Notes: generated by a model not told the origin, from the sequence alone. A stretch of 64,000 nt of DNA from Polaromonas sp. CF318 (GCF_000282655.1 NZ_AKIV01000062.1:1-64000); one strand, 5' to 3'; shown: positions 25,526-37,285, numbered from the stretch's first letter. Made by a program: numbers and translations.

Positions 25526-25548
25526 TTGACGTTTACGTTAACGTCATG
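25526..25548. promoter_or_regulatory. Palindromic operator upstream of the SDR gene, LiuR-like
   Basis: The core ACGTTAACGT (25535-25544) is a perfect ten-base palindrome, inside a wider TGACGTT N6 AACGTCA dyad. This resembles the MerR-family LiuR site (ACGTnnACGT-type) that governs branched-chain amino acid and fatty acid degradation genes. No MerR gene is in the window. Confidence 0.5.
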
Positions 25549-25622
25549 TCGCCCGGGCTTGTGCACGGGCCCCGGCGTCCACACACTTCTTTTAACCCCT
25601 ACTCTTTCATTCAAGGAACACC

Positions 25623-26390
25623 ATGGAAATCGCAGGCAAAGTATTTATCGTCACCGGCGGCGCATCGGGCCTGGGTGAAGGCACGGCGCGCATGCTGGTG
25701 GCCAATGGCGCCAAGGTCGTCATCGCCGACATGCAGGCCGACAAGGGCGAAGCCATCGCCAAAGAGCTGGGCGCCGACAAGGCCGCCTTCGTCAAATGCG
25801 ACGTGAGCCAGGAAGCCGACGGCCAGGCCGTGGTGGCCAAGGCGGTTGCCATGGGCAAGCTGATGGGCCTGGTGAACTGCGCCGGCATCGCGCCCGCCGA
25901 AAAAACCGTGGGCAAGAACGGCGCGCACGGCCTGGCCCTGTTCAGCAAGGCCATCACCGTCAACCTGGTCGGCAGCTTCAACATGATCCGCCTGGCGGCC
26001 GACGCCATGTGCAAAAACGAGCCCGAAGCCACCGGCGAGCGCGGCGTGCTGATTTCCACCGCCTCGGTGGCGGCCTACGACGGCCAGATCGGCCAGGCCG
26101 CCTACAGCGCCTCCAAGGGCGGCATCGTCGGCATGACCCTGCCGATTGCCCGCGACCTGGCGCGCAACGGCATCCGCAACATGACGATTGCCCCCGGCAT
26201 CTTCGGCACGCCCATGCTCTTCGGGATGCCGCAGGAAGTGCAGGACTCGCTGGCCGCCGGCGTTCCCTTCCCCTCGCGCCTGGGCACGCCGCAGGACTAC
26301 GCGCGCCTGGCCAAACACATCATCGAAAACGACATGCTCAACGGCGAAGTGATTCGCCTGGACGGCGCGATCCGCCTCGCACCACGCTGA
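25623..26390 (+). CDS. Short-chain dehydrogenase, type II 3-hydroxyacyl-CoA dehydrogenase-like
   Basis: 255 residues. The NAD motif [15 protein letters not shown] is near residue 11, the NAG motif reads NCAGIAPA, and catalytic Ser/Tyr/Lys appear as [23 protein letters not shown]. The C-terminal PGIFGTPML resembles the HSD17B10/ type II 3-hydroxyacyl-CoA dehydrogenase group, which oxidises branched-chain and short 3-hydroxyacyl-CoAs. A palindromic operator of LiuR type lies upstream and fits that role. It ends seven bases before a convergent LysR gene. Confidence 0.92.
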   Translation: MEIAGKVFIVTGGASGLGEGTARMLVANGAKVVIADMQADKGEAIAKELGADKAAFVKCDVSQEADGQAVVAKAVAMGKLMGLVNCAGIAPAEKTVGKNGAHGLALFSKAITVNLVGSFNMIRLAADAMCKNEPEATGERGVLISTASVAAYDGQIGQAAYSASKGGIVGMTLPIARDLARNGIRNMTIAPGIFGTPMLFGMPQEVQDSLAAGVPFPSRLGTPQDYARLAKHIIENDMLNGEVIRLDGAIRLAPR

Positions 26391-26396
26391 GCGGGT

Positions 26397-27329
26397 TCAG
26401 GCCGCGGGCGGATGCAGCGCGGCCAGCCTGTCGGTCAGCAGCGCCGACAGCCTGTCTATCACCTCGTTAACGCGGGCCGGCACATAGCGCCGGCTCGGCA
26501 CCACCGCATAGAGCGGCGCCGGCTCGCCCAGGTGGCCCTCAAACAGGCGCACCAGCTTGCCGCCGGCCAGCGAGGCCATGAGGTCGATCTCGGACTGGTA
26601 GACGATGCCCCGCCCTTCCAGCGCCCACTGGAGCGCGATCGACGCGTCGTTGCAGGCCAGCGGCCCGGCCACGCGCACCTGGAAAGGCGCGCTGGCCTCC
26701 CCCTGCAATTCGAACTGCCACTGGTCCTGCCGGCGCTCGCGCACGTGGCAGACCAGGCAGTCGTGCTGCGCGAGCTCGCAGGGCTGCATGGGCGTTCCGC
26801 GGCGCGCCAGGTAGTCGGGGCTGGCACAGGCGATGCGACGGGCCGGCGCCAGCAGGCGCGCCGAATGGGTGGAGTCCATCAGCGGTCCGTTGCGCAGCGC
26901 CACATCTATGCCTTCGCGCACCAGGTCCACGCGCGCATCGCTGATCTGCAGGTCGATTTCAATGCCGGGATGCAGCGCGGCGAACTCCGCCAGCCAGTAG
27001 GCGAGCATCTCGCGCGCCAGCATGGCCGTGGCGGTGATGCGTATGCTGCCCGTGAGGCCGAAGGTGCCGGCGCGCACCTTGGCCTGGCCTTCGGCCACCA
27101 GCTCGAGCGCGCGGCGCGCGTGCTCGACCATGACCGCGCCTTCGGCCGTGGGCCGCACCGCGCGCGTGGTGCGCTCGAACAGGCGCACCCCCAGCGAGGT
27201 CTCCAGCCGCTTGATGGCCGCGCTGACGGCGGCCGTGGAAAGCCGGCAGCGCTTGCCCGCGCCTGTGAGGCTGCCGGTTTCCGCTGTGGCCAGCAGCACA
27301 CGCAAGGCATCGAGATTGTCAAATTCCAT
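26397..27329 (-). CDS. LysR-family transcriptional regulator
   Basis: 310 residues. The N-terminal winged helix begins EFDNLDALRVLLATAETGSLTGAGKRC and continues AVSAAIKRLETSLGVRLFERTTRAVRPTAEG. The remainder is the effector-binding domain. Two starts are possible: ATG 27356 lacks a ribosome-binding site, while ATG 27329 has GGAG about 13 bases upstream and gives a normal N-terminus. It is divergent from the gamma-glutamyltransferase gene (119-bp gap), making that gene its likely target. Effector unknown. Confidence 0.92.
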   Translation of the reverse strand: MEFDNLDALRVLLATAETGSLTGAGKRCRLSTAAVSAAIKRLETSLGVRLFERTTRAVRPTAEGAVMVEHARRALELVAEGQAKVRAGTFGLTGSIRITATAMLAREMLAYWLAEFAALHPGIEIDLQISDARVDLVREGIDVALRNGPLMDSTHSARLLAPARRIACASPDYLARRGTPMQPCELAQHDCLVCHVRERRQDQWQFELQGEASAPFQVRVAGPLACNDASIALQWALEGRGIVYQSEIDLMASLAGGKLVRLFEGHLGEPAPLYAVVPSRRYVPARVNEVIDRLSALLTDRLAALHPPAA

Positions 27330-27448
27330 GGAAGAGTGATTTCTCCGAAACGCCATTGTGGGGCGCGGGGCCGCTGGCTATATTTGCCGGCGGGCCTGCA
27401 AGCTACCGCCCCGCGACAAGCCACAACTACGACATTCAAGGATATCCC

Positions 27449-29317
27449 ATGAGACACGCCTTCCCGGCACTGGCGGCCACCGCGCTGCTGGCCGCCTGCG
27501 CCAGCAGCCCCTCCTCCTTCACCTACCAGGTCCCGGCCGACGAAGTCGCGCGCGGCGCCAAGTACATGCAGCCCGAAGGTTCTTCGGGCTTCACGCCCAA
27601 GCCGGGCTGGGCCACGAAGAAGTTCGCCGTGGCCGCCGCCAACCCGCTGGCCACCGATGCTGGTTACCAGGTGCTCAAGGCCGGCGGCTCGGCCATCGAC
27701 GCGGCGATTGCCGTGCAAATGGTGCTCACACTGGTGGAGCCTCAATCCAGCGGCATTGGCGGCGGCGCCTTCCTGCTGCATGCCAGCGGCGGCAAGGTCG
27801 AGGCCTTTGACGGCCGCGAAACCGCGCCCGCGGCCGCCGATGAAAAGCTCTTTATCGGCGCCGACGGCAAGCCCATGGCTTTTTACGACGGTGTGGTCGG
27901 CGGCCGCTCCGTCGGCACGCCCGGCACCGTGCGCATGCTCGAGATGGCCCACAAGCAGTACGGCCGGCTTCCCTGGGCCCAGCTGTTCGCGCCGGCCATC
28001 CAGCTGGCCGAAGGCGGCTTCAAGGTCAGCCCACGCCTGAACACCCTGCTCAAGGGCGAGCAGCACCTGAAGAAGGACGCGACGGCCGCCGCCTACTTCT
28101 ACAAACCCGACGGCAGTCCGGTGAACGTGGGCCAGACCCTGCGCAACCCGGCCCTGGCCGAGGTGCTGCGCCAGATCGCGGCCAAAGGATCGAGCGCGCT
28201 GCTCGAGGGCCAGGTCGCCCAGGCCATCGTCGCCAAGGTGCAGGGCCACGCCAGCAACCCCGGCAAACTGGCCTTGGCCGACCTGGCCGGCTACCAGCCC
28301 AAAAAGCGCGATCCGATCTGCACCGACTACAGCGCCGCCGGTAAGGCCTACCGCCTGTGCGGCATGCCGCCGCCCAGCTCGGGCGCGATTGCCGTCGGGC
28401 AGATCCTCGGCATCCTGAACAACACGCCGGCCAGCACCCTGGGCCTGGTCACCGGCAGCGGCGGCGTTCCCGGCACGGTCGCGCCCACGCCTTCGGCCGA
28501 CTGGCTGCACCTCTACACCGAGGCGTCGCGCCTGGCCTTCGCCGACCGCGGCCAGTACCTGGGCGACCCCGACTTCGTGCAGCCGCCGGGCGGTAGCTGG
28601 ATGAGCCTGCTGGCCCCGGCCTACCTGAGCGAGCGTGCCAGGCTGATACAGCCCACCGGCCCCAGCATGAAGACCGCCAAACCCGGCGTGCCCGGTGCGG
28701 TCAAAACAGCGTATGCGCCCATGCCCGACCAACCCGAGTACGGCACCTCGCACATCAGCATCATCGACGGCTACGGCAATGCGATCGCCATGACCACGAC
28801 GATTGAAGACCAGTTCGGCTCGCGCCTGATGACCGACGGCGGCACCGGCAAGGCCGGCGGCTTTTTGCTCAACAACGAGCTCACCGATTTCAGCTTCGCC
28901 CCGGCGGACGCCGAAGGCAAGCCCGTGGCCAACCGCGTGCAGCCCGGCAAGCGCCCGCGCTCGTCCATGGCGCCCACGCTGGTGTTCGACAAGAGCTCGG
29001 GCCAGCTTGTCATGAGCGGCGGCAGCCCCGGCGGCGCCCTCATCATCCACTTCACGGCCAAGACGCTCTACGGCACGCTGAACTGGGGCCTGAACGCCCA
29101 GCAGGCGATAGACCTGCCCAACTTCGGCTCGCTCAACGGCCCCAGCATCCTCGAGGAAAAACGCTTCTCCCCGGCCACCGTCGAGGCGCTGCGCAGCCGC
29201 GGCGCCGAGGTGCGCGAGCAAACCATGACCAGCGGCCTGCAGGCCATCCAGAAAACGCCCGAAGGCTTCTTCGGCGGCGCCGACCCGCGGCGCGAGGGGC
29301 TGGTACTGGGTGACTAA
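27449..29317 (+). CDS. ggt: Gamma-glutamyltransferase, predicted lipoprotein
   Basis: 622 residues. A short signal with lipobox-like LLAACASS near residue 16 suggests an anchored envelope enzyme, unusual since most bacterial GGTs are soluble periplasmic proteins. The large subunit has AVAAANPLATDAGYQVLKAGGSAIDAA and EPQSSGIGGGAF. The autocatalytic Thr lies in EYGTSHISIID at the small-subunit start, and GGSPGG follows in the C-terminal region. It cleaves gamma-glutamyl bonds of glutathione and related amides. The frame opens earlier but ATG 27449 follows AAGGAT. A divergent LysR gene lies upstream. Confidence 0.94.
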   Translation: MRHAFPALAATALLAACASSPSSFTYQVPADEVARGAKYMQPEGSSGFTPKPGWATKKFAVAAANPLATDAGYQVLKAGGSAIDAAIAVQMVLTLVEPQSSGIGGGAFLLHASGGKVEAFDGRETAPAAADEKLFIGADGKPMAFYDGVVGGRSVGTPGTVRMLEMAHKQYGRLPWAQLFAPAIQLAEGGFKVSPRLNTLLKGEQHLKKDATAAAYFYKPDGSPVNVGQTLRNPALAEVLRQIAAKGSSALLEGQVAQAIVAKVQGHASNPGKLALADLAGYQPKKRDPICTDYSAAGKAYRLCGMPPPSSGAIAVGQILGILNNTPASTLGLVTGSGGVPGTVAPTPSADWLHLYTEASRLAFADRGQYLGDPDFVQPPGGSWMSLLAPAYLSERARLIQPTGPSMKTAKPGVPGAVKTAYAPMPDQPEYGTSHISIIDGYGNAIAMTTTIEDQFGSRLMTDGGTGKAGGFLLNNELTDFSFAPADAEGKPVANRVQPGKRPRSSMAPTLVFDKSSGQLVMSGGSPGGALIIHFTAKTLYGTLNWGLNAQQAIDLPNFGSLNGPSILEEKRFSPATVEALRSRGAEVREQTMTSGLQAIQKTPEGFFGGADPRREGLVLGD

Positions 29318-29341
29318 ACCACCCGATACCCCGTGAATTAA

Positions 29342-29365
29342 AAGGCCCTGCCGTTGCGGGGCCTT
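29342..29365 (+). terminator. Stem-loop between ggt and dnaG
   Basis: AAGGCCC / GGGCCTT with a nine-to-ten base loop, followed by TGTTGTTT. It lies 25 bases after the ggt stop and 21 bases before the dnaG start. Confidence 0.7.
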
Positions 29366-29385
29366 GTTGTTTCTACAATCCCCTG

Positions 29386-31383
29386 ATGGCTATTCCGCAA
29401 TCATTCATCCAGGAGCTGCTCGCGCGCGCCGACGTGGTGGACATCGTGGGCCGCCATGTGCAGCTCAAAAAGGGCGGCGCCAACTTCATGGGCCTGTGCC
29501 CTTTCCACGGCGAAAAATCGCCCTCCTTCAGCGTCAGCCCCTCCAAGCAGTTCTACCACTGCTTCGGCTGCGGCAAGAACGGCAATGCCATCAGCTTTTT
29601 GATGGAGCACGCCGGCATGACCTTCATCGAGGCCGTCAAGGACCTGGCCCAGCAATACGGCCTGCAGGTTCCCGAGGACGACGTCTCGCCGCAGGACCGC
29701 GCCCGCGCCGCGCAGATGCGCGAGCAGCAGGCCACGCTCACCAGCGTGCTCGAAAAAGCCGGCACCGCCTACATCAAGGCCTTGCGCAACTCCGAGCGCG
29801 CCATCGACTACTTCAAGGGCCGCGGCGTCTCGGGCGAAATCGCCAAGACCTTCGGCCTGGGCTACGCGCCCGAAGGCTGGCGCAGCCTGGCCAGCGTGTT
29901 CCCCGACTACAACGACCCGCTGCTGGTCGAAAGCGGCCTGGTCATCACCGGCGAGCCCGGCGAGGAAAACCAGGCCGGCGAGGCCAAGCGCTATGACCGC
30001 TTTCGCGACCGGGTCATGTTCCCCATCCGCAACGTCAAGGGCGAATGCATAGGCTTTGGCGGCCGCGTGCTGGGAGACGAAAAGCCCAAATACCTCAACT
30101 CGCCCGAAACCCCGGTCTTCAGCAAGGGGCGCGAGCTCTACGGCCTGTTCGAGGCGCGTACCGCCCTGCGCGAGCACGGCTACGCCCTGGTCACCGAAGG
30201 CTACATGGACGTGGTGGCGCTGGCCCAGCTGGGTTTTGCCAATGCGGTGGCCACCCTGGGCACCGCCTGCACCGCCGACCACGTGCAAAAGCTGTTCCGC
30301 TTCACCGATTCGGTGGTCTTCAGTTTTGACGGCGACAGCGCCGGCCGCCGCGCCGCGCGCAAGGCGCTGGACGCCGCCCTGCCCTTTGCCACCGACGTGC
30401 GCACCGTCAAGTTCCTCTTCCTGCCGGCCGAGCACGACCCCGACAGCTACATCCGCGAACACGGCAAGGAAGGCTTTGCCGCCTACGTCAGCAAGGCCGT
30501 GCCGCTGAGCCGCTTCCTGCTCGAAGCCGCCGCCGAGGGCTGTGACCTGGACACCGCCGAGGGCCGCGCCCACATGGCCAGCAATGCCCGCCCGCTGTGG
30601 GGCCTGATGCCCGACGGCGCCCTCAAACGCCAGCTGCTGGCCGAGATCGCCGACAAGGTGCTGATCGACAGCCGCGAACTGCTGCAGCTGTGGCAGCCGG
30701 CCTCCAGCGGCTACAAGTCCGGCAACAAAAACAGCGGCGGCCCGCGTGGGCAAAGCAAGGGCCACAGGCAAGACGCCGCACCCGCCCCGGTTCACCATGC
30801 GGACATGCCCGACCCCGGTGGCTACCCGCCGGACTACCCCGAAGAGCGCGATTACGGCGCGTCCGAGCCTTCCACTTATTACCCGCCCCCGTCGGCACCG
30901 GGACGCAGCTTTGGCGAGCGCAGCAGCGGCGCCCGGGCGCCGCGCCGCGTGGCCGGGCGGATACTGCCGGCCAGTCGCGAAGACCGGGTGCTCAGGCTGC
31001 TGCTGACCGAGGCCCAGACCTGGGACAGGCTCAGCACCGAAGAACACCATTTGCTGGTCGAGCTGCCCGAGCCCCACGGCCCGCTCTTCGTCTGGCTGGA
31101 GAGCCAGTTGCACGAACACGGCCCCCAGCCCTGGGCGGCCCTGCGCGAGGGCCTGCGCGGCCATGCCTATGAAAGGCACGCCACCGCCCAGATCGCGCAG
31201 ATTCCCGAAGGCATAGAAAGCGACTGGACCGAAGTTCGCAGCATCCTGGACCAGCTGCTGCGCCTGCGCCGCCAGCAGGAGATGAGCGATCTGGCCGCCC
31301 GCGCCGCCACCGACCCGGACGCCCGCCAGCGTTACCTGGAGCTGCTTGCCAGCCTCAAAACCCCTGCCGACACGGCCCGCTAG
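29386..31383 (+). CDS. dnaG: DNA primase
   Basis: 665 residues. Primase synthesises RNA primers at the replication fork with DnaB helicase. The zinc-binding CHC2 domain has Cys38, His41, Cys59 and Cys62. The catalytic Toprim core has VTEGYMDVVAL and SFDGDSAGRRAARKAL. A low-complexity, Pro/Gly/Ser-rich linker (about residues 440-515) joins to the C-terminal helicase-binding domain. It sits upstream of rpoD as part of the classical dnaG-rpoD macromolecular synthesis region, without rpsU in this window. Confidence 0.96.
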   Translation: MAIPQSFIQELLARADVVDIVGRHVQLKKGGANFMGLCPFHGEKSPSFSVSPSKQFYHCFGCGKNGNAISFLMEHAGMTFIEAVKDLAQQYGLQVPEDDVSPQDRARAAQMREQQATLTSVLEKAGTAYIKALRNSERAIDYFKGRGVSGEIAKTFGLGYAPEGWRSLASVFPDYNDPLLVESGLVITGEPGEENQAGEAKRYDRFRDRVMFPIRNVKGECIGFGGRVLGDEKPKYLNSPETPVFSKGRELYGLFEARTALREHGYALVTEGYMDVVALAQLGFANAVATLGTACTADHVQKLFRFTDSVVFSFDGDSAGRRAARKALDAALPFATDVRTVKFLFLPAEHDPDSYIREHGKEGFAAYVSKAVPLSRFLLEAAAEGCDLDTAEGRAHMASNARPLWGLMPDGALKRQLLAEIADKVLIDSRELLQLWQPASSGYKSGNKNSGGPRGQSKGHRQDAAPAPVHHADMPDPGGYPPDYPEERDYGASEPSTYYPPPSAPGRSFGERSSGARAPRRVAGRILPASREDRVLRLLLTEAQTWDRLSTEEHHLLVELPEPHGPLFVWLESQLHEHGPQPWAALREGLRGHAYERHATAQIAQIPEGIESDWTEVRSILDQLLRLRRQQEMSDLAARAATDPDARQRYLELLASLKTPADTAR

Positions 31384-31774
31384 GCTGGTCCGGCAGCCGA
31401 AAAATAGCTGTTTTGGCGGGTGAAAAAACGCCCAAAAAACAGGCAACAGGGTATAATCCGATTTTCGACGGCAAGCGCGACAGCAGCACCTCCGGCCCGG
31501 CCACCCTGAAACTTCGGGGAACTCACAGATGAGACGGCCACTTCCCACAGGGAATACCGCAAGGACTGCACACCAAATGTTCGCCCAAACAGCTTGCCCG
31601 GAAAAATAAACCGAAACGTGCCCCTGGCGCTGCCCGGCCTGTTTTTCCGTCCTCTTGTTCCTGACTCTGAATCCTTGCCACCGTGCCTGTGCTTTGCGCA
31701 GGCGCCAAGGCGCATTTTTGTTTACTGGTAGCCGATAGATATTTAGAACAATTTTTCCGACAACTGGAGGTCCC
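31384..31774 (+). other. 391-bp intergenic leader between dnaG and rpoD
   Basis: No gene, tRNA or ncRNA is recognised here. A perfect TATAAT -10 hexamer lies at 31452-31457, with no good -35 at 17 bases. If used, the rpoD mRNA has a leader of about 310 bases. Near its end TGCGC...GCGCA followed by TTTTT (31695-31719) may be a weak attenuator. Confidence 0.4.
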
Positions 31775-34237
<2,463 letters not shown>

Positions 34238-34254
34238 GCGCGTCCGACCTCCCG

Positions 34255-34280
34255 AAAGCCCGGCCCCGCCGGGCTTTTTT
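34255..34280 (+). terminator. Intrinsic terminator after rpoD
   Basis: AAAGCCCGGC / GCCGGGCTTTTTT stem with a three-base loop, 17 bases after the rpoD stop. Also sits at the end of the convergent hydrolase gene. Confidence 0.93.
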
Positions 34281-34284
34281 ACGC

Positions 34285-35184
34285 CTAAGGCGCCGTCAGC
34301 CCCACCTTTCGCACAAAGGCGTCCAGCGGCACCGACCACATCTTGCCGCCGTAGGTCAGCAGCGAATGCCCATCGTGCCCGGCCAGCGGCCCCGTCTGGA
34401 TGAACTGCGTGTCGCTGCCGCCGGCCTTGAAGGCCTCGTGCCACTCGCGGGGTGCTTCGGGTCCCCAGTACTGGTCGTTCTCGGCGTACAGCCACAAGTT
34501 GGGCACCTTGACCAGCTTGCCGAGCTCGCCGTAAGTCTTGCGCAGGTTTTCGGGCCCGCAGCTTTTGGTGGGCGAGTCCGCGGGGTTGCCGCCCGAGCCA
34601 CCCGCGAAATTGACGGCGCCGATGACACCCGGCAGGTTGAGCGCGGCCACCGACACCGTGGTCATGCCGCCTACCGACTGGCCTTCCAGCAACAGCCTGT
34701 CCTTGCGCACCCAGGGTTGCTGCAGCGCCCACTGGTGCAGCGCGACCACCGTTTTGCCGGCCTGGCTGGCCACGCGCGTGAAGTCGGGGTCGCCGCTGCA
34801 GACCTTGCCGCTCCAGCGGGCACCTGAGTCTTCGCGGTCCACCCCGCCGGTGTCGCCGTAGCCGGGCCTGACCGGGGCCACCACGGCCACCCCTTTGCGA
34901 AGCCAGTAGTTTGCGTGCCCGACCAGCACCGGGTACTCAAGCCTGGCCCTATCGACGCGCGAGGGGGCCCGCCCATGGGAAAAAATCACCAACGGAAACG
35001 GGCCTTCGCCCTCGGGCTTGTAGACGTGGGTGACAACATCAAGCTGTTTGTTGTCGATGAGCAGCGGCAGCTTGACGATCTGCGGTGGCACACGCTCGGG
35101 CGGCTGCTGCGCCCAGGCAGACCCGGCGGCGAACTGCGCCGCCCACACCAAACCAATCACCCATCCCTGTTTCAACCAGCGCAT
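34285..35184 (-). CDS. Secreted alpha/beta hydrolase (dienelactone-hydrolase/PET-esterase-like fold)
   Basis: 299 residues. An N-terminal signal peptide ends AGSAWAQ, so the protein is exported. The alpha/beta hydrolase features are PFPLVIFSHGRAPS, the nucleophile elbow GQSVGGMTT, and a late GHDGHS carrying the catalytic His. ATG 35184 follows AAGGAG and is preferred over 35220. Substrate unknown; esterase or amidase activity is likely. It is convergent with rpoD and follows galM on the same strand, but with a 47-bp gap. Confidence 0.82.
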   Translation of the reverse strand: MRWLKQGWVIGLVWAAQFAAGSAWAQQPPERVPPQIVKLPLLIDNKQLDVVTHVYKPEGEGPFPLVIFSHGRAPSRVDRARLEYPVLVGHANYWLRKGVAVVAPVRPGYGDTGGVDREDSGARWSGKVCSGDPDFTRVASQAGKTVVALHQWALQQPWVRKDRLLLEGQSVGGMTTVSVAALNLPGVIGAVNFAGGSGGNPADSPTKSCGPENLRKTYGELGKLVKVPNLWLYAENDQYWGPEAPREWHEAFKAGGSDTQFIQTGPLAGHDGHSLLTYGGKMWSVPLDAFVRKVGLTAP

Positions 35185-35231
35185 GCCCGGCTCCTTGTTG
35201 TTGCCGGAACATTCTGACACGCGGGGCTTGT

Positions 35232-36320
35232 TTATGCAGTACTGAAGCGGTACAGCGTGCGGCCCTGGCGCGCCTGCCCCGGCAGGTGCAGGGCCGAAGG
35301 AAAGGCCGCAATATTGGGCGCGTTCGGGTAGCCCTGCGGCTCAAAGCACAGGCTTTGCTGCTGCACATAGCGCCTGCCGCCCTTGCCCGGCCCACCGGCC
35401 AGGGGCTCGCCGGCCAGCATGCCGGTGTAAAACTGCATGGTGGGCTCGCTCGACCAGACCTCCATCACGCGGCCGCTGGCAGGCGCGCTCACACGCGCGC
35501 AAAGCGCCAGTTCACCGGCCGCGGCCGCGTTACGGTCTATCGCAAAGCAGTCGTCGTAGCCGGCGACCCCGCCCGCGGCTTGCGGTTTGCCCACGCGCGT
35601 ATCGAGCGACGTGGGCTGGCGCAGGTCAAACGGCGTGCCCTCCACCGACAGCAGCTTGCCCGTGGCGATCAATTCGGGGCTCATCTCGAAATAGCGGCTC
35701 GCGCGGATCATCACTTCATGCCCCAGCGCGCTGGCGCTGTTCACGCTTTCGAGGTTAAAAAAAGCATGGGTGGTGAAGTTGGCCATGGTGGGCGCATCCA
35801 GCGCCACGGCCTCGTAATCGAGTGCCAGCTCGTTCGCCTCCGTCACGCGGTACAGCAGGCGCAAGGCCAGCGTACCGGGAAAACCTTCCTCGCCGTCGGA
35901 AAACACATAACGCATCTCCACGCTGGAGGCGTCGTGCTGCACCGCATCGAAGACCTGGAAGCGCGAACCCCGCAGCCCACCATGCAGGCAGTGCGGGCCG
36001 TTGTTGGCCGCCAGCTGGTGCTCCGTGCCGCCCAGCGTGAAGCGCGCGTTTTCTATGCGCCCCGCATAGCGCCCGACAAAAGCGCCCACGGAGGGCGCGC
36101 CGCCCACCACGCCTTCAATGCTGTCGTAACCCAGCACCACGTCGTCCCAGCGGCCTTCGCGGTCCGGCACCAGTACCTGCTCTATCTTGGCGCCGTAGTT
36201 GGTCACGCAGACCACCATGCCGCGCTGGTTGCGCAAGGTGAACAGCCTGACGGGCTTGCCGTCGATATCGCGCAAGAAGCGCGCGGGATCAAGCAACTGG
36301 GGGAGGTCCGGGCTGCTCAT
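35232..36320 (-). CDS. galM: Aldose 1-epimerase (mutarotase)
   Basis: 362 residues. The galactose-mutarotase fold is recognised from VTNYGAKIEQVLVPDREG, VGRYAGRIENARF, GPHCLHGGLRGSRFQVFDA, and the His and Glu region around FFNLE and the late METSSEPTMQ-type strand (VWSSEPTMQFYTG). It interconverts alpha and beta anomers of aldoses. The start overlaps the stop of the upstream TRAP binding-protein gene by four bases (ATGA), so the two are coupled. Uronate dehydrogenases act on one anomer, and a mutarotase in this locus may supply it. That role is inferred. Confidence 0.93.
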   Translation of the reverse strand: MSSPDLPQLLDPARFLRDIDGKPVRLFTLRNQRGMVVCVTNYGAKIEQVLVPDREGRWDDVVLGYDSIEGVVGGAPSVGAFVGRYAGRIENARFTLGGTEHQLAANNGPHCLHGGLRGSRFQVFDAVQHDASSVEMRYVFSDGEEGFPGTLALRLLYRVTEANELALDYEAVALDAPTMANFTTHAFFNLESVNSASALGHEVMIRASRYFEMSPELIATGKLLSVEGTPFDLRQPTSLDTRVGKPQAAGGVAGYDDCFAIDRNAAAAGELALCARVSAPASGRVMEVWSSEPTMQFYTGMLAGEPLAGGPGKGGRRYVQQQSLCFEPQGYPNAPNIAAFPSALHLPGQARQGRTLYRFSTA

Positions 36321-37285
36321 TTCGCAATAATCGTCAGCAGTTCTTCGCGCGTGGTCGGGTCGGCCATGTATTTGCCGTACAGCGGCCCCATGCGCCTGAC
36401 CATGGGCGATGCGTCCCTGACCTTGACGAACTGCGAGCCCTGCTTGGTCGTGGCCTCCAGGGCCGCGGCGACGCGCTTGTTCCACAGTTCACGCATCAGG
36501 ATCGCGGATTTGGCGCCGGCCTCGGCGAAGGCGGCCTTGTCTTCCTTGCTGAGCTTGTCCCAGAGTTTGGTCGACACCACCAGCGCCTCGGGCGAGATCA
36601 CGTGGTTGGTCACATAGACGTTTTTGGCCACCTTGTAATGCCCCGTGGACTCATAGGAAGGCAGGTTGTTCTCGGCGCAATCGACCTTGCTCTGCTCCAG
36701 GGCGCCGAGCACTTCCTTGAAGGGCAGGGCTACCGGCTTGGCTTCCATGAGCTTGACCATCTCGATGTAGACCTCGGACTGCTGCACGCGGATATTCATG
36801 CCGGCCAGGTCGCGCAGGTTGTTGACGGGCTTGACGCAGTAAAACGAACGGCCGCCGCCGTCGTACCAGCCCAGCACCACAAAGCCGGCGGCTTTCAGGT
36901 TGGCGGAAAAGCGCTCGCCCAGCTTGCCGTCCAGGTGGCGGAACATATGGGCCGAATCGGTGAACAGGAAGGGCAGGTTCAGCACCTTGATGCCCGGTAC
37001 CGCGTCCGACAAGGGGCCCGAGCTGAACTCGGCCACGTCGATCTCTCCGCTCTTGAGCATCTGCACCGCCTTGGGCTGGTCGCCGAGCGTGCCGCTGTTG
37101 AAAAGCTCAATGTTGTAGCGTCCGCCGGTGCTCTTGGCGACCTGCTCCACAAAGCTCTTCATGGCTTCGGAGACCGGGTAGCCGTCGGGGTGGATGTTCC
37201 AGGCCCTCAGCTTGGCCTGGGCCATCGCGGCGCTCGCGCACAGCGCGAAGGAGAGGCATAAGAGCCCCTTGAAAGATGTACGCAT
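36317..37285 (-). CDS. TRAP transporter periplasmic binding protein (DctP family), uronate type, second copy
   Basis: 322 residues with a signal peptide ending AAMAQA. It starts with LRAWNIHPDGYPVSEAMKSFVEQV and contains NIRVQQSEVYIEMVKLMEA and CAENNLPSYESTGHYKVAKNVY. The Arg in RVQQS is the carboxylate ligand of DctP proteins. The HPDGYP block and ENN-PSYES block also occur in the binding protein at 45960, so the two are paralogues. Relatives from Burkholderiales, including Polaromonas, have been crystallised with D-glucuronate or D-galacturonate (recalled, not checked). Coupled to galM; no membrane genes follow. Confidence 0.9.
   Translation of the reverse strand: MRTSFKGLLCLSFALCASAAMAQAKLRAWNIHPDGYPVSEAMKSFVEQVAKSTGGRYNIELFNSGTLGDQPKAVQMLKSGEIDVAEFSSGPLSDAVPGIKVLNLPFLFTDSAHMFRHLDGKLGERFSANLKAAGFVVLGWYDGGGRSFYCVKPVNNLRDLAGMNIRVQQSEVYIEMVKLMEAKPVALPFKEVLGALEQSKVDCAENNLPSYESTGHYKVAKNVYVTNHVISPEALVVSTKLWDKLSKEDKAAFAEAGAKSAILMRELWNKRVAAALEATTKQGSQFVKVRDASPMVRRMGPLYGKYMADPTTREELLTIIAK

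Noticed and set aside
36320..36485. N-terminal extension of galM to 36485
   Set aside because: The extra residues are the reading-frame shadow of the end of dctP; the family start and the coupled ATG are at 36320.
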